Below, one piece after another: positions 1-7,805 of a stretch of DNA of 38,006 bases. How positions within the stretch are numbered: position 1 is the stretch's first letter; every line of letters starts with the position of its first letter. Under the pieces are notes generated by a model. That model saw only the letters and a program-made list of their open reading frames with translations, had not been told where the DNA came from and made no database searches. A program made the position numbers and the translations under genes. This stretch comes from Allobosea sp. ASV33 (GTDB taxonomy: Bacteria > Pseudomonadota > Alphaproteobacteria > Rhizobiales > Beijerinckiaceae), in the NCBI RefSeq assembly GCF_016428755.1, contig NZ_JAELTI010000050.1, forward strand, positions 1 to 38,006, read 5' to 3'.

Positions 1-2
1 GG

Positions 3-374
3 GACAAGATCGTCCGGCCGCGGCCGATCGAAATCTGGACGCTGGGCTTCGCGGCGGCGAGCGCGATCGTGATCGCCTTCCTCGTCGTTGGCGCGCTCTG
101 GCGCTTCCGGCGCGAGCAGAACCCGGTGATCAAGGCGACCTGGCTGTCGAGCCGCAACGACACGATCTCGACGACCGGCTTCGCGCTGGTCGGGCTTGCC
201 GCCCGCGTCGCGCCGGTGCGCTGGCCGGAATATCTGTTCGACCTCGTTGTTGCCGGCATCTGCTTCCAGGCGACATGGGCGATCTGGCGTTCGCTGCGGC
301 GGAGCGCGAATTCGGAAGCGTCCCAATCCGGTTTGCGCAACAAGGCGCAGACAGACGCCGCGGGCGGGCTATAA
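3..374 (+). CDS. Cation diffusion facilitator-like transporter, C-terminal part (5' end outside window)
   Basis: The reading frame is open from the first bases and ends at TAA 372-374, so only the last 123 residues are visible. Two hydrophobic stretches can be seen, one around the segment reading AAASAIVIAFLVVGALWRF and one around residues that include LFDLVVAGICF. Between them lies a WLSSRNDTISTTGF segment, which resembles the TM5 region of CDF/ZitB-type metal exporters, where an Asp in that helix helps bind the metal. The tail is polar (Arg, Ser, Gln). Family assignment is by pattern only, because the N-terminal metal-binding half is missing. The mccA-like gene starts 31 bp downstream, so the two may be co-transcribed, but I see no functional link. 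Confidence 0.5.
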   Translation, partial: DKIVRPRPIEIWTLGFAAASAIVIAFLVVGALWRFRREQNPVIKATWLSSRNDTISTTGFALVGLAARVAPVRWPEYLFDLVVAGICFQATWAIWRSLRRSANSEASQSGLRNKAQTDAAGGL

Positions 375-405
375 AGGCGGCACGTCTTCTGAGGATGCCG
401 CCGCC

Positions 406-2391
406 ATGACGATCGCCGCCAAGCTGCCCTCCATCCTGATCGCCAATCGCGGCGAGATCGCCTGCCGCGTGATCCGTACCGCCCGGCGGCTGGGCCTGCG
501 CACCATCGCCGTCTATTCGGAGGCCGATGCCGAGGCGCTGTTCGTGCAGATGGCGGACGAGGCCTATCTGATCGGCCCGGCGCCGGCCCGCGAGAGCTAT
601 CTCGATGCGGACAAGATCCTCGCCGTCGCGAAGAAGGCGGGCGCCGCCTGTATCCATCCGGGCTACGGCTTTCTGTCGGAAAATGCCGATTTCGCTGAGT
701 CTTGCGCTGCGGCCGGCATCGTCTTCGTCGGCCCGCCGGCCTCCGCCATTCGGGCCATGGGCCTGAAGGACGCCGCCAAGGCGCTGGTCGAGAAAGCGAG
801 CGTGCCTGTGGTGCCCGGCTATCACGGCGCCGAGCAAGGCGCCGATTTCCTCCGCTCGGAAGCACGGCGCATCGGCTATCCCGTGCTGATCAAGGCGGTC
901 GCCGGCGGCGGCGGCAAGGGCATGAAGAAGGTCGACCGGCCCGAGGATTTCGACGATGCGCTCACCAGCGCCCAGCGCGAGGGGCAGAACGCCTTCGGCG
1001 ATGCGCGCGTGCTGGTCGAGAAATACGTGCTCTCGCCGCGCCATGTCGAAATCCAGGTCTTCGGCGACAGCCACGGAAATGTCGTGCATCTCTACGAGCG
1101 CGACTGCTCGCTCCAGCGCCGGCACCAGAAGGTGATCGAGGAGGCGCCGGCGCCGGGTATGAGTGCCGAGGTTCGCGCCGCCATGGGCAAGGCCGCGACC
1201 GAGGCCGCCAGGGCCGTCGGCTATGTCGGGGCCGGCACGGTCGAGTTCATCGCGGACGGGCGTGACGGGCTGAAGGCCGACGGCTTCTGGTTCATGGAGA
1301 TGAACACGCGGCTTCAGGTCGAGCATCCGGTGACCGAGGCGATCACCGGGCTCGATCTCGTCGAACTGCAGTTGAAGGTCGCGGCCGGCGAGCCGCTCGG
1401 CTTCACGCAAGCCGATGTTTCGGCCACCGGCCATGCCGTCGAAGCGCGTCTCTATGCCGAAGACCCCGAAAAGGGCTTCCTGCCGTCGACCGGCAAGCTC
1501 TGGGCGCTGCAATTCCCGGAGGGTGAGGGCATCCGCATCGATACCGGCGTCGAGGCCGGCGATACGGTGACGCCGTTCTACGATCCGATGATCGCCAAGG
1601 TGATCGCCCATGGCACGACCCGCGACGAGGCTCTCGACCGGCTGGGTGCGGCTTTGGGCGAAACGGTGGTCGCCGGCCCGCGCACCAATCTTGCCTTCCT
1701 GAAGAAGCTGACCGAGGCGGAGGGCTTCCGGAACGGCCCGTTCGATACCGGCTTCATCGATCGCAATATCAGCGCGCTCGGCGCCGAGCCGCAGCCGCTC
1801 GATGCCGCGGCCGTGGCCGCCGCCGCCTTGCAGCTCGAGGAGGAGCGGCAGGCGGCCGTCATGATCGTGGCGGCGGGCCGGGCGGAAGGTGAATCCCGTT
1901 CGGCCTGGCTCGACCCCGACGCCTTCTCGCTGATGCCGCGCCAGCCACTGGGTCTGCCATTGACGGTCGATGGCGAGCGCGTCGAGGCGCGGATCGAGTG
2001 GCATGGGGACGATGCGCGCGTCAGCCTGCCCGGCCATGAGATCGGCGAGGGCGAGCATGAGATCGCGCTGGCCGAGGGCGAGGGCGGCATCTGGTTCGCG
2101 CTGCATCACGGCCGGCAGACGGCGGTTTCGCTGTTCGATCCGTTCGGCGTCGATCTCGATGCGGCGGCCGGCTCAGGGGGCGTCGTCAAGGCGCCGATGC
2201 ATGGCAAGCTCGTCGCGCTGTTCGTCGCACCGGGTGAGGCCGTGACCAAGGGCCAGCGTCTCGCCATCGTCGAGGCCATGAAGATGGAGCACGTCTTGAC
2301 CGCCCCGCGGGACGGCACGGTCAGCGAGGTCGTTGGCGAGCCGGGCGGGCAGGTCGCGGAGGGCGCGAAGGTGGTCGTGCTGGGGGAATAG
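406..2391 (+). CDS. mccA: Acyl-CoA carboxylase biotin-carboxylase/BCCP subunit (3-methylcrotonyl-CoA carboxylase alpha-like)
   Basis: A 661-residue protein with the three-part plan of MCC-alpha: a biotin carboxylase domain from residue 8 (LIANRGEIACRV), an ATP-grasp glycine loop (AGGGGKGMKKV), the EMNTRLQVEHPVTE signature, and a C-terminal biotinyl domain with VEAMKMEH. The biotinylated Lys is residue 626. Length and layout match the leucine-degradation enzyme that carboxylates 3-methylcrotonyl-CoA; propionyl- or geranyl-CoA carboxylase alpha subunits look similar and cannot be excluded. The start at 406 is the ATG just before the conserved domain, with a GAGGA about 10 bases upstream; the open frame extends further back but that part overlaps the preceding gene. 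No carboxyltransferase (beta) gene is visible, so the partner must lie elsewhere. Confidence 0.85.
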   Translation: MTIAAKLPSILIANRGEIACRVIRTARRLGLRTIAVYSEADAEALFVQMADEAYLIGPAPARESYLDADKILAVAKKAGAACIHPGYGFLSENADFAESCAAAGIVFVGPPASAIRAMGLKDAAKALVEKASVPVVPGYHGAEQGADFLRSEARRIGYPVLIKAVAGGGGKGMKKVDRPEDFDDALTSAQREGQNAFGDARVLVEKYVLSPRHVEIQVFGDSHGNVVHLYERDCSLQRRHQKVIEEAPAPGMSAEVRAAMGKAATEAARAVGYVGAGTVEFIADGRDGLKADGFWFMEMNTRLQVEHPVTEAITGLDLVELQLKVAAGEPLGFTQADVSATGHAVEARLYAEDPEKGFLPSTGKLWALQFPEGEGIRIDTGVEAGDTVTPFYDPMIAKVIAHGTTRDEALDRLGAALGETVVAGPRTNLAFLKKLTEAEGFRNGPFDTGFIDRNISALGAEPQPLDAAAVAAAALQLEEERQAAVMIVAAGRAEGESRSAWLDPDAFSLMPRQPLGLPLTVDGERVEARIEWHGDDARVSLPGHEIGEGEHEIALAEGEGGIWFALHHGRQTAVSLFDPFGVDLDAAAGSGGVVKAPMHGKLVALFVAPGEAVTKGQRLAIVEAMKMEHVLTAPRDGTVSEVVGEPGGQVAEGAKVVVLGE

Positions 2392-2445
2392 GCGAGTCGG
2401 TGGAGTCGCTTGCGAGCGATTGTTGAAGCTTTGATTCAGGGCGCT

Positions 2446-2543
2446 GCCGTCATGCTCGGGCTTGACCCGAGCATCTCGGAAACCAGTGCCGTATCGTCCG
2501 GAGATTCTTGGGTTTACGCTCCGCTTCGCCCGAGATGATGGCG
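2446..2543. repeat. REP-like palindromic element, type D (copy 1)
   Basis: Outer ends GCCGTCAT and ATGATGGC face each other, and an inner hairpin CTCGGG-CTTGA-CCCGAG lies near the left end. The middle (CTCGGAAACC..., GGAGATTCTTGGG, CGCTTCGCCCGAGA) is the same arrangement as the element at 5249-5344. It begins 55 bp after the mccA-like stop. It is non-coding. Confidence 0.8.
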
Positions 2544-2570
2544 CAGGTGCGTCCCGCTGGCGCGCGCTGA

Positions 2571-2704
2571 TTTTCTCGGAACCACGGCGTCATCCCGGAC
2601 AAGCCGCGATAGCGGCGCCGATCCGGGATCCATCGTAGAGCTCCGGAGCCCTCTGATGGATCCCGGGGCAAAGCCCCCGGGATGACGCCGTGGTTCCGAG
2701 AAAA
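2571..2704. repeat. REP-like palindromic element, type A, with perfect 28-bp inverted repeats
   Basis: Positions 2571-2598 are the exact reverse complement of 2677-2704 (28 of 28 by hand). Inside are further small palindromes: GCCGC-GATA-GCGGC, GGATCCATC with GATGGATCC, and GGGG-CAAA-GCCCC, so the strand could fold as a branched cloverleaf. The core from CGTCATCCCGG recurs at 28153, 29426 and 31121. Here the arms are longer, extending with TTTTCTCGGAACCACGG. It lies between convergent genes. The whole 342-bp gap 2392-2733 is filled by the two elements. Confidence 0.9.
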
Positions 2705-2733
2705 CGCTGCGGGCTCCAGATTGGGTCCCTAAC

Positions 2734-3582
2734 CTAGCATGCGTCCAAAGCGACGATCGCCCGTTCCGCGATGGCGAGATTGATCTCCGCCAGAGGGTCC
2801 TCGTCTTCGAGGAACCAGCTCGCCGACAACCCGCACCAGGCGATGATCCAGCGTAGCAATCGCTGCCGCTCCAGCCCCGATTTCGCCAGCACGATCTCCA
2901 GCCGGCGTTCGAAGGCGCCCGGCGCGACGGCGACCGGCGGCTCGGGATCGGCCAGATCGGGATCGCAGAACAGGATCGTGTATTCGAAGGCGCGGTCGCC
3001 GATCACGGATTTCGGATCGATGGCCAGCCAGCCGCGCCCCTCGAAATCGAGAACATTGTCGTGATGCAGGTCGGCATGAAGCGGCAGGGTGTCTCGCTGG
3101 GTCGGCAAGAGCGCGCTCGCCTCCGTCGCGGCGCGGGCGAGCAAGCCACCACGCCTGGAAGCCGCCGGAAACAGATCCCTGAACCGGATCTCGAGCGGGA
3201 TCAGCCCGGCGGGGACAGGGCCGCGCGGCTTCTGCAACGCTGCGATGGCGTCGCAGAGGATGGCAGTGGCTTCGTCGTCACCTTTGGCGCCGCTGCGGGC
3301 CATGGAAGCGAGCGAGCGCCGGCCGGTGGCGCGTTCGATCAGCATTGCCTCGCCATGCTCGCTGCGGGCGAGCAGGCGGGCGGCGCCGTTGCCGCTCCAG
3401 TATTCAAGTGGCAGGTAGCCGCGCCGCTCGTCCTCGACCTCGGGCAGTTTCAGCATCGCAGGCGCGCCGCCCTGAAGGACGGGCAGCAGGTGGCTGGCAT
3501 GGGTCCTGATCGGCTCGCCATCCGGTACGAGACCCCAGCGGATCAGCCAGGGCTCGAAGATATGCGCAGGCACAGCGCTCAT
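2734..3582 (-). CDS. APH(6)/hydroxyurea-type small-molecule phosphotransferase
   Basis: A 282-residue cytoplasmic kinase-fold protein. The catalytic loop reads LHADLHHDNVL (Asp171 as likely catalytic base, Asn176), followed by GWLAIDPKSVIGDRAFE with Asp189 as the likely Mg-binding Asp. That DPK-x-VIGD-x-AFE signature is characteristic of the aminoglycoside 6-phosphotransferase / hydroxyurea kinase family. Members such as StrA-like APH(6) enzymes phosphorylate streptomycin, but many chromosomal relatives have no known substrate, so resistance should not be assumed. Its ATG overlaps the stop of the upstream SDR gene as ATGA (3579-3582), which indicates translational coupling. Co-expression with an oxidoreductase suggests a metabolic rather than a mobile resistance role. 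Confidence 0.8.
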   Translation of the reverse strand: MSAVPAHIFEPWLIRWGLVPDGEPIRTHASHLLPVLQGGAPAMLKLPEVEDERRGYLPLEYWSGNGAARLLARSEHGEAMLIERATGRRSLASMARSGAKGDDEATAILCDAIAALQKPRGPVPAGLIPLEIRFRDLFPAASRRGGLLARAATEASALLPTQRDTLPLHADLHHDNVLDFEGRGWLAIDPKSVIGDRAFEYTILFCDPDLADPEPPVAVAPGAFERRLEIVLAKSGLERQRLLRWIIAWCGLSASWFLEDEDPLAEINLAIAERAIVALDAC

Positions 3583-4346
3583 CCGCGGCCGATGATCGGG
3601 AACTGCTCGGCCTCGTAGATCTGGCCGGAGACCGGGGCGCTGTCATCCGAGAGCCAGAAGGCGGTGTGGGCGGCGATCTCCTCCGGTTGCATGATGCGGC
3701 CGGTCGGGGCATGGCGCAGCGGAACGTGGTTCTGCCAGCCGGGCTTCTGCCCCTCGCGCTGCTGGGTCGCGTCCTCGTTGGCGGTCCAGGTCCAGCCGAC
3801 ATTGAGCTGGTTGGCGCGGATGCGCTCGGGGCCGAGCGTATTGGCGAGGTTGCGCGTCATCGTCATCAACGCGCCCTTCGACATCGAATAGACCGTGAGG
3901 TTCGAGAGCCCGCAATAGGCGTTGATCGAGCCGACCGTCACGATCGCGCCCGGCGATTTCTGGGCGCGGAAGGCGCGGATCGCGGTCTCGGCGCAAAGCA
4001 ATGGCGCGCGGGTGTTGATCGCGAATATATGGTCGAAGAAGGCGGCGGTGGTTTCGCCGAGGATGCCGCGCGGATAGATGCCGGCATTGTTGACGAGCCC
4101 GTCGATGCGGCCGAAGGCGGCGACGGTTGCATCGACGATGGCCTGTGCCGTCGCGGGCTCGGCGAGGTCCCCGGTCGCGCCGGCCGTTGCCATGCCGAGC
4201 TGGGCGACGGCCGCGTCGACTTCGGCCGCGTCGCGGCCGTGGATCAGCACCTTGGCGCCTTCCGCGACGAGGCGCTCGGCCATCGCGAAGCCGATGCCGG
4301 TGGAGGAGCCGGTGACGAGAATGACCTTGCCTGCAAGTCCGCGCAT
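3579..4346 (-). CDS. Short-chain dehydrogenase/reductase (classical SDR)
   Basis: A 255-residue Rossmann-fold oxidoreductase. Visible are the cofactor loop TGSSTGIG (12-19), the structural NNAG (86-89), the catalytic Ser in VTVGS (140) and YSMSK with Tyr153/Lys157. Length is normal for classical SDRs. The substrate cannot be read from the sequence. I chose the ATG at 4346 because the conserved fold begins there; an upstream in-frame start at 4436 would add 30 unconserved residues that overlap the divergent VOC gene. It is first of a two-gene minus-strand unit with the APH(6)-like kinase. Only 34 bp separate its start from the divergent VOC gene, so the promoter must be short or lie inside that gene. 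Confidence 0.85.
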   Translation of the reverse strand: MRGLAGKVILVTGSSTGIGFAMAERLVAEGAKVLIHGRDAAEVDAAVAQLGMATAGATGDLAEPATAQAIVDATVAAFGRIDGLVNNAGIYPRGILGETTAAFFDHIFAINTRAPLLCAETAIRAFRAQKSPGAIVTVGSINAYCGLSNLTVYSMSKGALMTMTRNLANTLGPERIRANQLNVGWTWTANEDATQQREGQKPGWQNHVPLRHAPTGRIMQPEEIAAHTAFWLSDDSAPVSGQIYEAEQFPIIGRG

Positions 4347-4380
4347 GATGGAACGTCCGTAGCCTGTCGAGGAAAAGAGC

Positions 4381-4737
4381 ATGACGGTGAAGCGTATCGT
4401 GGCGAACATGCTAACCGCCGAGCCCGGGCTGGCCAAACCCTTCTACGGCGACATTTTTGGCATGCACCCCGTCATGGATCACGGTTGGATCCAGACCTGT
4501 GCGGCCGATGGCGATCCTGCCGGCCCGCAGCTCAGCTTCGCCAGCGAGGGCGGTTCGGGCGCCCCGGTTCCGGACCTCTCGATCGAGGTCGACGATCTCG
4601 ATGATGTCCTGCGCAAGGTCGAAGCAGCCGGGCTCGCGATCGCATACGGTCCGGCCGACGAGCCTTGGGGTGTCCGGCGCTTCTTCCTGCGCGATCCGTT
4701 CGGGCGGCTCGTCAACGTGCTCTCGCATTCTCGCTGA
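4381..4737 (+). CDS. VOC (glyoxalase/bleomycin-resistance fold) protein
   Basis: A 118-residue single-domain vicinal-oxygen-chelate protein. It opens with a short beta strand (KRIVANMLTAEP), has the FYGDIFGM turn, and ends with the family pattern FFLRDPFGRLVNVLSH. Such proteins are usually dimers that bind a metal or sequester a small molecule; the substrate is unknown. It is transcribed divergently from the SDR gene across a 34-bp gap, and the DUF1489 gene follows 65 bp downstream on the same strand. The ATG at 4381 is preceded by GAAAAGAG, a usable ribosome binding site. Confidence 0.75.
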   Translation: MTVKRIVANMLTAEPGLAKPFYGDIFGMHPVMDHGWIQTCAADGDPAGPQLSFASEGGSGAPVPDLSIEVDDLDDVLRKVEAAGLAIAYGPADEPWGVRRFFLRDPFGRLVNVLSHSR

Positions 4738-4802
4738 CGCGGGGCTGTGGAGAAGCGCTGCGGAGGCTGGCCGGACGTGACGCCGAGGCTTATTTGGTGG
4801 CC

Positions 4803-5240
4803 ATGTCCCTTCATCTGCTCAAGCTCTGCGTCGGTGCGGAATCGATCAGCGATCTCGAGGACTGGATCGCCGAGCGCCAGGCGCAGCGGCGCGCCCGCGG
4901 CGAGCCGGCGGAGCAATTGCACACCACGCGCATGGTGCCGAAGAAGATCGAGGAAATCCTCGACGGCGGTTCGCTCTACTGGGTGATCAAGGGACAGATC
5001 TCGGCGCGCCAGCGCCTCACCGATATCCGCCCCTTCACCGACGCCGATGGCATCGGCCGCTGCCATCTGGTGATGGAGCCGATCGTGGTGCCGGTCGAGC
5101 CGCGGCCGTTCCGGCCCTTCCAGGGCTGGCGCTACCTGCAGGGCAAGGACGCCCCGCGCGACCTTTCCGAGCATGGCGGCGATGTCGGCGAGATGCCGGA
5201 GGAGCTGCGGCGCGAGCTGGCGGGGCTGGGGTTGCTGTAG
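4803..5240 (+). CDS. DUF1489 family protein
   Basis: A 145-residue soluble protein starting MSLHLLKLCVGAESI. Features that mark the alphaproteobacterial DUF1489 family are the N-terminal LKLCVG, the HTTRMVPKK segment, YWVIKG and the C-terminal FQGWRYL(Q)GKDAPRDL. No catalytic motif or membrane segment can be recognised and no function is established for the family. The frame is open further upstream, but ATG 4803 is where the conserved sequence begins. It is convergent with panC, with a palindromic element starting 8 bp after its stop. Confidence 0.8.
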   Translation: MSLHLLKLCVGAESISDLEDWIAERQAQRRARGEPAEQLHTTRMVPKKIEEILDGGSLYWVIKGQISARQRLTDIRPFTDADGIGRCHLVMEPIVVPVEPRPFRPFQGWRYLQGKDAPRDLSEHGGDVGEMPEELRRELAGLGLL

Positions 5241-5248
5241 TTGAGCGG

Positions 5249-5344
5249 CGTCATCCTCGGGTTTGAGCCCTGAGCATCTCGGAACCCCGTGTCTTCTCGT
5301 CATGAGATTCTCGGGTCTTCGCTTCGCTGCGCCCGAGAATGACG
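5249..5344. repeat. REP-like palindromic element, type D (copy 2)
   Basis: Bounded by CGTCAT and ATGACG. The interior runs CTCGGGTTTGAGCCCTGAG, then CATCTCGGAACCCC, GAGATTCTCGGG, and CGCTTCGCTGCGCCCGAGA, closely matching the element at 2446-2543. It fills the space between the convergent DUF1489 and panC genes and may act as a bidirectional transcription end. Confidence 0.8.
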
Positions 5345-5348
5345 GGGT

Positions 5349-6197
5349 TCACACCGGAATATTGTCGAGCAGCCGCGTGCTGCCGATGCGGGCGGCGAGG
5401 ATCAGGCGGATCGGGCCGTCCGCTAGCGAGGTGACCGGCGCCAGCGTCTCGGCATGGCGCGCTTCCAGATAGTCGAGCTCGAAGCCGGCGCCGATGATCT
5501 CGTTTTGCGCATCGGCGACCGCCTTGAACAGGTCGTCGCGGTTGCGAATGCGGATGGCGAGATCCTGCATCACGCGTTGAAGCAGGGGCGCGAGCGCCCG
5601 GTGCTCGGCCGAGAGGTAGCGGTTGCGCGAGGACATGGCGAGGCCGTCAGCCTCGCGGATCGTCGCCAGCGGGACGATCTTGATGCCGAGGTCGAGATCG
5701 GCGGCCATGCGGGTCACGACCTTGAGCTGCTGGTAGTCCTTCTCGCCGAAGATCGCGTAGTCGGCCCGCGATTGCGTGAACAGCTTGCAGCAGATCGTCG
5801 CGACGCCCTCGAAATGCGTCGGGCGGAAACGGTCCTCCAATCCGACGGCGGCCGGGCCGAGCAGCAGCACGCGCGTGGCGAAGCCGGCGGGATACATCTC
5901 CTCGACGGAGGGGAAGAAGACCGCGTCGGCGCCCGCCGCGACGAGCTTGGCGCAGTCGTCGTCGAAGGTGCGCGGATATTTCTTGAAATCCTCATGCGGC
6001 GCGAACTGGGTCGGGTTGACGAAGATCGTCACGATCACCCGCTTCGCATGGCGCTGGCCTTCGCTGACCAGCGCAATATGGCCCTCGTGCAGTGCGCCCA
6101 TGGTCGGCACCAGCGCGACCTTCTCTCCGGCGGCATGCCAGCCGGCCACGGCCTCGCGCATCGCGGCAACCGTCTCGAAAACCGTGATCCCGGCCAC
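5349..6197 (-). CDS. panC: Pantothenate synthetase
   Basis: Condenses pantoate with beta-alanine using ATP, the last step of pantothenate (coenzyme A precursor) synthesis. The 282-residue form carries PTMGALHEGH (31-40, the HIGH-like nucleotide motif), FVNPTQF, the GEKDYQQL segment and the KMSKS-equivalent MSSRNRYL. I prefer the GTG start at 6197 because a strong GGAGG (6210-6206 on the minus strand) lies 8 bases upstream. A TTG at 6230 would give 293 residues but has no such site, and the added residues are not typical of the family. No panB is adjacent. Confidence 0.9.
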   Translation of the reverse strand: MAGITVFETVAAMREAVAGWHAAGEKVALVPTMGALHEGHIALVSEGQRHAKRVIVTIFVNPTQFAPHEDFKKYPRTFDDDCAKLVAAGADAVFFPSVEEMYPAGFATRVLLLGPAAVGLEDRFRPTHFEGVATICCKLFTQSRADYAIFGEKDYQQLKVVTRMAADLDLGIKIVPLATIREADGLAMSSRNRYLSAEHRALAPLLQRVMQDLAIRIRNRDDLFKAVADAQNEIIGAGFELDYLEARHAETLAPVTSLADGPIRLILAARIGSTRLLDNIPV

Positions 6198-6290
6198 TGG
6201 CGCGCCCTCCGTTCGGCGCACGGGTAGCAAATGCCGGCGCCATGGCCAATATCAGGATCGAGAGATGATTCAGGCGGATCGAAGGGGCCG

Positions 6291-7031
6291 ATGAGCGAGA
6301 AGAGGGACCAGGCCGTCGGCAAGGCGGGCGCGACCGCACCAGCGGCCCATTCGCAGCCCGGCGAGATCGACCGCTTTCTCGGCGCGGCGAAGCAGCTCGC
6401 GCCCTTGGCGACGGGGCAGGCGGGTCGGCTCGTGTTCGCGCTCGACGCTACGATGAGCCGCCAACCCACCTGGGATCTCGCCTGCTCGCTGCAGGCCCGT
6501 ATGTTCGATGTCACCTCGCAAAGCGGTGGGCTTGCGGTGCAGCTTGTCTATTTCAGGGGCATCGGCGAGTGCCGGGCCTCGGGTTGGGTCGGCGAGCCCG
6601 CGCGCCTGACCGGGCTGATGCGCAAGATCGCCTGCGAGGGCGGCCAGACCCAGATTGCCCGGGTGCTGCGCCATGTTCGCGACGAGGCGAAATCGGTGCC
6701 GGTGCGCGCCTTCGTCTATGTCGGCGACGCGATGGAGGAGAATGTCGATGTGCTCGCGGCGCTGGCCGGGGAGCTCGGCCTGCGCGGCATCCGCGGCTTC
6801 GTGTTCCAGGAGGGGCATGATCCGGCGGCGAGCGCTGCCTTCGCGACGATCGCGCGATTGACCGGCGGCGCCCATGCCCGCTTCGACGTTAATGCGCCGG
6901 GGTCCCTGCTCGATCTCCTGCGGGGCGCTGCGGCCTATGCTGCCGGCGGGCGCGAGGCGATGCTGCGGTTGGCGGGCTCGACCCCGGCCGTGAAGGGGCT
7001 GATCGCGGCCATGGACGGAGGCCGCCGGTGA
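6291..7031 (+). CDS. vWA-like domain protein, partner of the J-domain protein
   Basis: A 246-residue soluble protein without signal peptide. It has the three parts of a metal-ion-dependent adhesion site: D52-A-T-M-S56 (a DxTxS version of DxSxS), Thr120 in GGQTQI, and Asp146 in VGDAMEE after a hydrophobic strand. Such domains mediate Mg-dependent protein contacts, often with AAA ATPases or chaperones. The start at 6291 has GAAGGGG about 4-10 bases upstream. Its stop overlaps the GTG start of the J-domain gene (GTGA at 7028-7031), so the two products are made together. Function is unknown; a role with the chaperone partner is inference from coupling. Confidence 0.7.
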   Translation: MSEKRDQAVGKAGATAPAAHSQPGEIDRFLGAAKQLAPLATGQAGRLVFALDATMSRQPTWDLACSLQARMFDVTSQSGGLAVQLVYFRGIGECRASGWVGEPARLTGLMRKIACEGGQTQIARVLRHVRDEAKSVPVRAFVYVGDAMEENVDVLAALAGELGLRGIRGFVFQEGHDPAASAAFATIARLTGGAHARFDVNAPGSLLDLLRGAAAYAAGGREAMLRLAGSTPAVKGLIAAMDGGRR

Positions 7032-7747
7032 GCCTGCTCTACGGCGTTGCCGTGCTGATCCTGGTCTGGTGGCTGGCGAAGCTCTTCGCCGGGGCCAATC
7101 CGAAGGTGCTGGCGCGATTGGCGAAGACCGGCGGCGGCGTGGCCGCGCTCGGTGTGGCCGGATTGCTGATGGTCCGCGGCCGGATGGACATGGCCGTCTT
7201 CCTCGGCGGTCTCGGTGCCTGGCTGCTCGGCTGGAGTGCGACCGGGCCCGGTGGCATCCGCTTCCCCTGGGCCGATCGCTCAGGCCCGACGCCGGGTGCG
7301 ACGTCGAAGGTGAAGTCTGCGCTGCTCGACATGGAGCTCGACCATGACAGCGGCGCGATGGCGGGCCGCGTCACCGCCGGCCCCTATGCGGGGCGGGGGC
7401 TCGACAGCCTCGATCTGACGGAGCTTGCCGCGCTGATGCGCGATTGCCTTAATCGCGATGCGGACGGGGCCCGGCTTCTAGAGGCATATCTCGACCGCCG
7501 GTCGCCCGGCTGGCGTGAAGACGCTCAGCGTGATGGTGACGCGGGGCAGCGCGGCGCGCCGGGCGCGGGCGCGATGGCGCAGCAGGAGGCCTACGATATC
7601 CTGGGGCTTCAGCCGGGGGCGGGCGAGGAGGCGATCCGCGAAGCCCACCGAGCCCTGATGAAGCGCATCCACCCGGATGCCGGGGGCACCAGCGGCCTTG
7701 CCGCTCGCGTCAACCAGGCCAAGGACGTCCTTCTGAAGCAGCGCTAG
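7028..7747 (+). CDS. Membrane-anchored protein with C-terminal J domain
   Basis: 239 residues. Hydrophobic segments are at about 2-20, 37-50 and 55-72, followed by a polar linker and a short C-terminal J domain at about 187-239 (AYDILGLQPGAGEEAIREAHRALMKRIHPDAGG). The HPD motif that stimulates Hsp70 is at 215-217. The topology, N-terminal membrane anchor and terminal J domain, is like mitochondrial Pam18/Tim14 rather than DnaJ; there are no G/F or zinc-finger regions. It starts with GTG overlapping the vWA gene's stop. It probably recruits DnaK to the membrane. The client is unknown. Confidence 0.75.
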   Translation: MSLLYGVAVLILVWWLAKLFAGANPKVLARLAKTGGGVAALGVAGLLMVRGRMDMAVFLGGLGAWLLGWSATGPGGIRFPWADRSGPTPGATSKVKSALLDMELDHDSGAMAGRVTAGPYAGRGLDSLDLTELAALMRDCLNRDADGARLLEAYLDRRSPGWREDAQRDGDAGQRGAPGAGAMAQQEAYDILGLQPGAGEEAIREAHRALMKRIHPDAGGTSGLAARVNQAKDVLLKQR

Positions 7748-7805
7748 CGAAGGGGTCGGGGAGTGGGTCTGCGACATGTCGTGAACTCCTTTCCCGGGTC
7801 CTTGG

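Noticed and set aside
130..2109. Long open frame on the minus strand opposite mccA
   Set aside because: It is rich in Arg/Gly/Asp/Leu low-complexity sequence, has no domain and mirrors the codon pattern of the real gene; the plus strand has a complete biotin-dependent carboxylase.
2734..3582. APH(6)-like gene as acquired streptomycin resistance
   Set aside because: It is coupled to an SDR gene and has the same base composition as its neighbours, with no integron, IS or transposon nearby; a native kinase of unknown substrate is more likely.
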